A stretch of DNA of 64,000 bases from contig CAJNOL010001106.1 in assembly GCA_905250125.1 (NCBI GenBank), positions 1 through 64,000 of the forward strand, written 5' to 3'. Positions 61,602-64,000 of the stretch are shown piece by piece (the stretch's first letter is position 1; every line of letters begins with the position of its first letter). The notes below the pieces were generated by a model. The model worked only from the letters and a program-made list of their open reading frames with translations. It was not told the origin of the DNA and searched no databases. A program made the translations under genes and the position numbers. Origin of the DNA: Rotaria sordida. Taxonomy: Eukaryota > Rotifera > Eurotatoria > Philodinida > Philodinidae.

Positions 61602-63002
61602 ATCTATTGTTGTTTTCATTTATTCAATAAACTGACTAGATGGTAAATGTCATTGTTAGGTTAATAACATGTCTTAAATATAAAGAAACATCAACTATTA
61701 ATAGTTTTTCATTTTAGTTATGAAAAGTCATCGGCTTACTTTTTAATTCTATTGTACTCATTGATGAGCTCACCATTGTGATATTGTTATAAACGATCAT
61801 AAGAGATATACTGTATGCAGTTGTAAGGATAAGAACAAATATATTTCACTGATATATTTACATATTGAAATATATTGGTCAAAGTCTCAAAAATTAGGAG
61901 AATGTATTAATAGAGAAAAGCGTTTTTCTGTATCTCTGAAATACAGAATTACTAAGAAGTATAGTAAGTTTATGAACTTCTACTATGTGAATGATTATTC
62001 TATTTTGTTTCAAAACTCAGCAGATACTACATCTAATTAAATCAAAACTCATGAACTGTGTCGTAAAGTTGTCTTTCTTCGTGCTTCTCGTCTGTTTGTA
62101 TAATATTGTATCTAATAAATAGACAAAAGTTGACTTCCACCATCGTAATTCTGCTTATTTTTTTGCTATTTCGTGTTAGACTTCTACTATTCAATAGATT
62201 CTACGATAGGATACTTATTGTACATCATGACAGACTTATTGTATTTTGCTAACAGAAAAGCGGTATCTTTGTAGAATGAAGTACTATTGTTGACACTGGC
62301 AAGTTCAAGTTTTTAAAGAAGCAATGTATTCGACATGAAACTTATGTCTCTTGCAAGTAACACTTGCAGAAAATGGAATAAGCGTAATGCGTTATCTGCA
62401 TTTTATCGTTACAGTCTTAAGAAACTTTAAGATTTTTATCAAAAAACGTCGCCTTTCAATAATGTCAATGTTGGGAAAAAAATTTTCATGCATCAAAACC
62501 ATTATAAGAGTAATTCATGTCATTTTCGTGATCGATAGTTTGAAGCAGAATGTGATTGGATCGATATTTTCATAAAAAATTTCTCTTCAAATCTCGAAAA
62601 AGCAAAAACTGCTGGTTTCGAATACGAAATTTTCGAAATGAGAATCTTGAAAGATGTTCTCTGATTCTATGATCAGCTTAGACTAAAATAAAATATGTCT
62701 CTGGTAGCTTATAAAAAAAAGTTTCTCTGTTAGTTTGATGAAAAAGTGAGATATTGTGCATCTTGTCTTGTTTTTGACTTTATTGTCATAAATTTCGTAA
62801 AAAAAGTTTCAAGCACATTTCTAAACAGTCTGATTCCTAGAGTGATATAATATGGTGCATTCTTTGGATAATTGACTTTCCGGAAAGATTGGCTTTTCTT
62901 GGTTTCAATTCTTCGAAGTTTTATTTTGTCGAAATTCTTTTTGTTATTTTTGGTTCGAATTGATATCATCATACTGTTCCATTGACTTTTTCGGGCCTGT
63001 TC
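61602..63002. other. Intergenic, no gene seen
   Basis: Short ORFs only (for example 62351-62575 plus and 62730-63014 minus). The latter runs into the GC-rich element and is not a gene. Confidence 0.45.
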
Positions 63003-63186
63003 TAGTGGCGGCACCAGAGGGAGTCAGGAGGAGCTCAGCCCTTCCCTCCCCCGCCGAAGCTTTGAGGCCCCACCCAACAAGGTCGCTCCAGCTAAACCCT
63101 ATTGCGAGTTTCCCACCGTACGAAATTTAAGTAGCCGAGCCCCGCCACCATCCACCACCGTCAAAATCCTGGTGACGCCGCCTAAG
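63003..63186. mobile_element. GC-rich short MITE
   Basis: A 184-bp island, about 60% GC, in an AT-rich background. Ends TAGTGGCGGCACCAG and, inverted, TAGGCGGCGTCACCAG make terminal inverted repeats. The hexamer CTGTTC occurs on both sides (62997-63002 and 63187-63192), a probable target duplication. It contains no ORF. The end sequence resembles those of hAT-type MITEs. Confidence 0.6.
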
Positions 63187-63720
63187 CTGTTCGTATTTTT
63201 ATTGTTTCAACGTGATAATGATCGAAGAAGCAAAACTTTAAACTGATTTATACAGAATGATAAACATTCTATAAGAAAAATAACGAGAAGGAGTTTTTCT
63301 CATTATTCATTTGAAATTTAAGAATTGGAAAGAATAGCAATTAGTCAAATTGTCATCAACTCTCTACGAATCACTTTGTGTAGCTTTTTTTTCTCCTCAT
63401 GTGACTTCTTGTGACAGACATTAGATGACATATAATCATTGAAGATACTGTTGTCTTCTCACTTAGGTCTGACGTGAAGAGCCACCTTTTTTCTAACCCT
63501 TGTGTATTTCTTGATCAAATGCTTTCTACAAGAAGAAAGAGATTTATGTTGTTATTTTAATATATTCAATGGAGTGAAACACTTACAGAACGGATGCCTA
63601 TTTCTTTTCATCAATATTAAGATGATACAAATTCGAATGGATCTGAAAATATATTTGTTGATCATGACTATCATTAACTCAATTGAAAATAGTAATTAGT
63701 CCTGCAATGATACATGGACC
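63187..63720. other. Intergenic, no gene seen
   Basis: AT-rich DNA between the GC-rich MITE and the terminal CTCGA array. Nothing recognised. Confidence 0.45.
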
Positions 63721-63729
63721 AAACACGAA

Positions 63730-64000
63730 ATGTTTGAACTCGACAAAAGTGAACTCGACTCGAAGTCTGGACTCGAGTTTGAAACTCGAATTCAACTCGA
63801 ACTAGAACATATAAACTCGAACTCGATCGAGCTCAAACTCAAAAGTTCGAATTCGAGTCGAGTTCAAACTCGACGGTTCGAGTTCGAGGCGACTTCGAGT
63901 TGAGAGGCTCGAGTTCAGTCGAGTTCGAGTTCGAGTCGGATTCGAGTTCAGAGGAAGCGAGTTTGGACCGAGTTCGGTCGAGTTCAACGATGATTAAGTA
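63730..64000. repeat. Palindromic CTCGA/TCGAG array at window edge
   Basis: Short imperfect units built on AACTCGA run to about 63845, then switch to the complementary unit TCGAGTT (for example GTCGAGTTCGAGTTCGAG near 63917) up to at least 63988. The array is an inverted pair of degenerate satellites and may continue beyond the window. Minus-strand ORF 63802-63987 is an artefact of the repeat. Confidence 0.75.

Noticed and set aside
63802-63987. 61-codon minus-strand ORF rich in Leu/Asn/Ser
   Set aside because: Simple translation of the CTCGA array.
1-64000. CRISPR arrays or bacterial operons
   Set aside because: No regularly spaced direct repeats with unique spacers were seen. All gene structures are eukaryotic with GT-AG introns.

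Overview
The window looks like a piece of a bdelloid rotifer nuclear genome. It is AT-rich (roughly 70%), most introns are very short (about 50-180 bp, GT-AG), and the genes are clearly animal: RGK GTPase, calcipressin, ASB protein, V-ATPase c subunit. Added to these are a bacterial-type acyltransferase carrying an intron, F-box-like sequence, and stretches rich in TGTGGG, the telomere unit reported for bdelloids. The assignment is inference from these traits. No search was possible. A 100-base N gap lies at 37510-37609.

Layout. From 1 to about 44.1 kb the window is core sequence with intact genes, and splice phases agree at every junction I checked. These are an RGK-family small GTPase (minus, 7 coding exons, possibly with a second first exon 6.4 kb upstream), calcipressin/RCAN (plus, 4 exons), a TLC-domain membrane protein (plus, 2 exons), an ankyrin-SOCS box protein (minus, 2 exons), V-ATPase proteolipid c (minus, 4 exons), a secreted neuropeptide-like precursor (minus, 2 exons), an HSD17B10-like dehydrogenase (minus, 3 exons), and a small membrane protein read divergently from the last (plus). 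Between them lie non-autonomous mobile elements: a 0.6 kb hAT-like element with an 8-bp target duplication, several long inverted repeats, a DDE transposase relic and a near-perfect 99-base hairpin.

From about 44.4 kb to the end the character changes to accessory, subtelomere-like DNA. Here are a decayed front-end desaturase and a decayed ART-like gene (both minus), two clusters of degenerate TGTGGG-type repeats (46.4 and 55.8 kb), a 3.5 kb element with 470-600 bp terminal inverted repeats, an apparently intact acyltransferase-3/SGNH gene of bacterial type (plus), an unclassified gene relic, a palindromic element flanked by TTAA, an F-box-like pseudogene with two in-frame stops, a GC-rich MITE, and at the window edge a palindromic CTCGA array. 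This fits the published picture of bdelloid subtelomeres, where foreign genes, pseudogenes and transposons accumulate.

The core genes do not form one pathway. RCAN (calcineurin inhibition) and RGK (calcium-channel inhibition) are both calcium-signalling regulators, but their proximity may be chance. The only pair whose arrangement suggests shared control is HSD17B10 and the small membrane protein, whose start codons are 162 bp apart, head to head.
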